From the NCBI RefSeq assembly GCF_016522075.1, contig NZ_JAEHFW010000003.1, forward strand, positions 806,001-870,000: a stretch of 64,000 bases of DNA. Direction: 5' to 3'. This document shows positions 63,348 through 64,000 of this stretch, piece after piece. Source of the stretch: Mucilaginibacter segetis (GTDB lineage: Bacteria; Bacteroidota; Bacteroidia; Sphingobacteriales; Sphingobacteriaceae). Each line of letters begins with the position of its first letter. Within the stretch, counting starts at the first letter, position 1. The translations under genes were made by a program, and so were the position numbers. The notes beneath the pieces were generated by a model. It was not told the DNA's origin. It did no database searches and saw only the letters and a list, made by a program, of their open reading frames with translations.

Positions 63348-64000
63348 TAAAACGACAGACAAGTGTAGCTGATGTAAACCCTTTCTTTATATATATATTG
63401 GGTTTTTCGCTGGCGCTTATTGTTTATCAGTTGGATTGGTCTTATTTATATCCTAAATTAACTTTAGCACTGCTTGCATTCCTATTTGCTACTTTTTTTA
63501 TTAGTGGCGCTCTTGGTTTGTATGTTCATCGGAAAGGTGTACTGCGTTTTTATGAATACAAGAATAGGTTACCTGTTAACAGTTGGATAATAGCTATAAC
63601 CATAGGCTATATTTTAAATTTTGTTTATGCCGGGCATATCCCAATGGTGGCAATATTAAAAAATCAGGATATTGATTATTTTGAATTTGGAATTCCCACG
63701 TTTTATGTCATTTTATCCACTTTTACCAGTTTTTTTACAGTATATCTGTTTAAATGTTACATGGTAGAAAAGAATAAAAAATACCTGTTTCAATGTTTTT
63801 ATCTGCTTATCTTTCCTATTCTGGTATTTAACCGGGGGGCAGTTCTGATTAATTTATCCAGTATATTTTTTGTTTATCTGTTCTCTTATAAAAAAAGCAA
63901 ATTAAAGATATATTTCCGGGTAGTATTGATAGTTTTTATTGTATTAATGGGGTTTGGTATTTTAGGGAATTTACGTACAAGTAACCAAATAGATAAAAAC
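63344..64000 (+). CDS. O-antigen (Wzy-type) polymerase, partial
   Basis: An open frame that starts at the ATG at 63344 (MIKRQTSVADVNPFFIYILG) and runs off the right end of the window with 219 codons visible. It is made of repeated hydrophobic segments (at least six in the visible part) separated by short loops, including FNRGAVLINLSSIFFVYLF. The topology and the place in the operon fit a Wzy polymerase, the enzyme that joins repeat units; Wzy sequences are too variable for a firmer call. Its overlap with the upstream GT gene supports the start. Confidence 0.72.
   Translation, partial: MIKRQTSVADVNPFFIYILGFSLALIVYQLDWSYLYPKLTLALLAFLFATFFISGALGLYVHRKGVLRFYEYKNRLPVNSWIIAITIGYILNFVYAGHIPMVAILKNQDIDYFEFGIPTFYVILSTFTSFFTVYLFKCYMVEKNKKYLFQCFYLLIFPILVFNRGAVLINLSSIFFVYLFSYKKSKLKIYFRVVLIVFIVLMGFGILGNLRTSNQIDKN

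Overview
The window looks like a chromosomal segment from a Bacteroidota member of the Sphingobacteriales, of the Mucilaginibacter/Pedobacter type. The evidence is the set of DUF4296, DUF3667 and PorE-like OmpA proteins, weak ribosome binding sites, and many -7 promoter elements of the Bacteroidota form TAnnTTTG (for example 7138-7145, 14041-14048, 24314-24321, 27753-27760). The first 44 kb is mostly core genome. I saw no insertion sequence, prophage or CRISPR array. Gene identities come from reading the translated sequences; no database search was run.

Layout, left part. 1-2461 (minus): start of an aspartate kinase, a DUF3298-type lipoprotein, a GNAT acetyltransferase and YggS. 2504-6307 (plus): DUF4296 lipoprotein, MutS2 and a secreted SGNH esterase. 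6380-6997: an extremely hydrophilic, probably disordered protein. 7167-8523: two-subunit 3-oxoacid CoA-transferase. 8532-10522 (minus): two YCII/DGPF proteins and an ECF42-type sigma factor. 10719-13678: rpe, serC and serA, with a possible switch hairpin in front of serA. 14123-17359: thrS-infC-rpmI-rplT. 17524-19296: secreted GH9 endoglucanase.

Middle part. 19314-24302 (minus): DUF3667 protein, nucleoside permease family protein, DUF151 nuclease and etfA/etfB. 24382-25928: TPR protein and chromate transporter. Then dnaB, rlmB, manC, recQ, a DUF2254 membrane protein, a PorE-like OmpA protein, queE, a lipoprotein, folD and lepA. 39734-41052: two zinc-ribbon membrane proteins, one a CPBP protease. 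41167-45090: a clan GH-A glycosidase lipoprotein, a Y-family DNA polymerase with a perfect operator-like dyad at its start, and a DHFR-like reductase. 45127-46771: a short accessory patch with a possible frameshifted micro-gene and an AT-rich orphan, followed by tRNA-Leu(CAA) and hscB.

Right part. From 47049 to the window end runs one long plus-strand surface-polysaccharide operon: SLBB/Wza-type export protein, Wzz, six genes for a CDP-linked dideoxyhexose, glycosyltransferases, Wzx flippase, an acetyltransferase, another nucleotide-sugar epimerase/dehydratase and the start of a Wzy-type polymerase. Five of the six sugar genes match DdhD, DdhA, DdhB, DdhC and a YerE-like thiamine-diphosphate enzyme; the sixth is an SDR in the YerF position. 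Together they predict a CDP-yersiniose-like branched 3,6-dideoxyhexose made and used in this Wzx/Wzy-type pathway. The operon is visibly more AT-rich from about 50.6 kb onward and its genes overlap or nearly touch, as expected for a transferable glycan locus.
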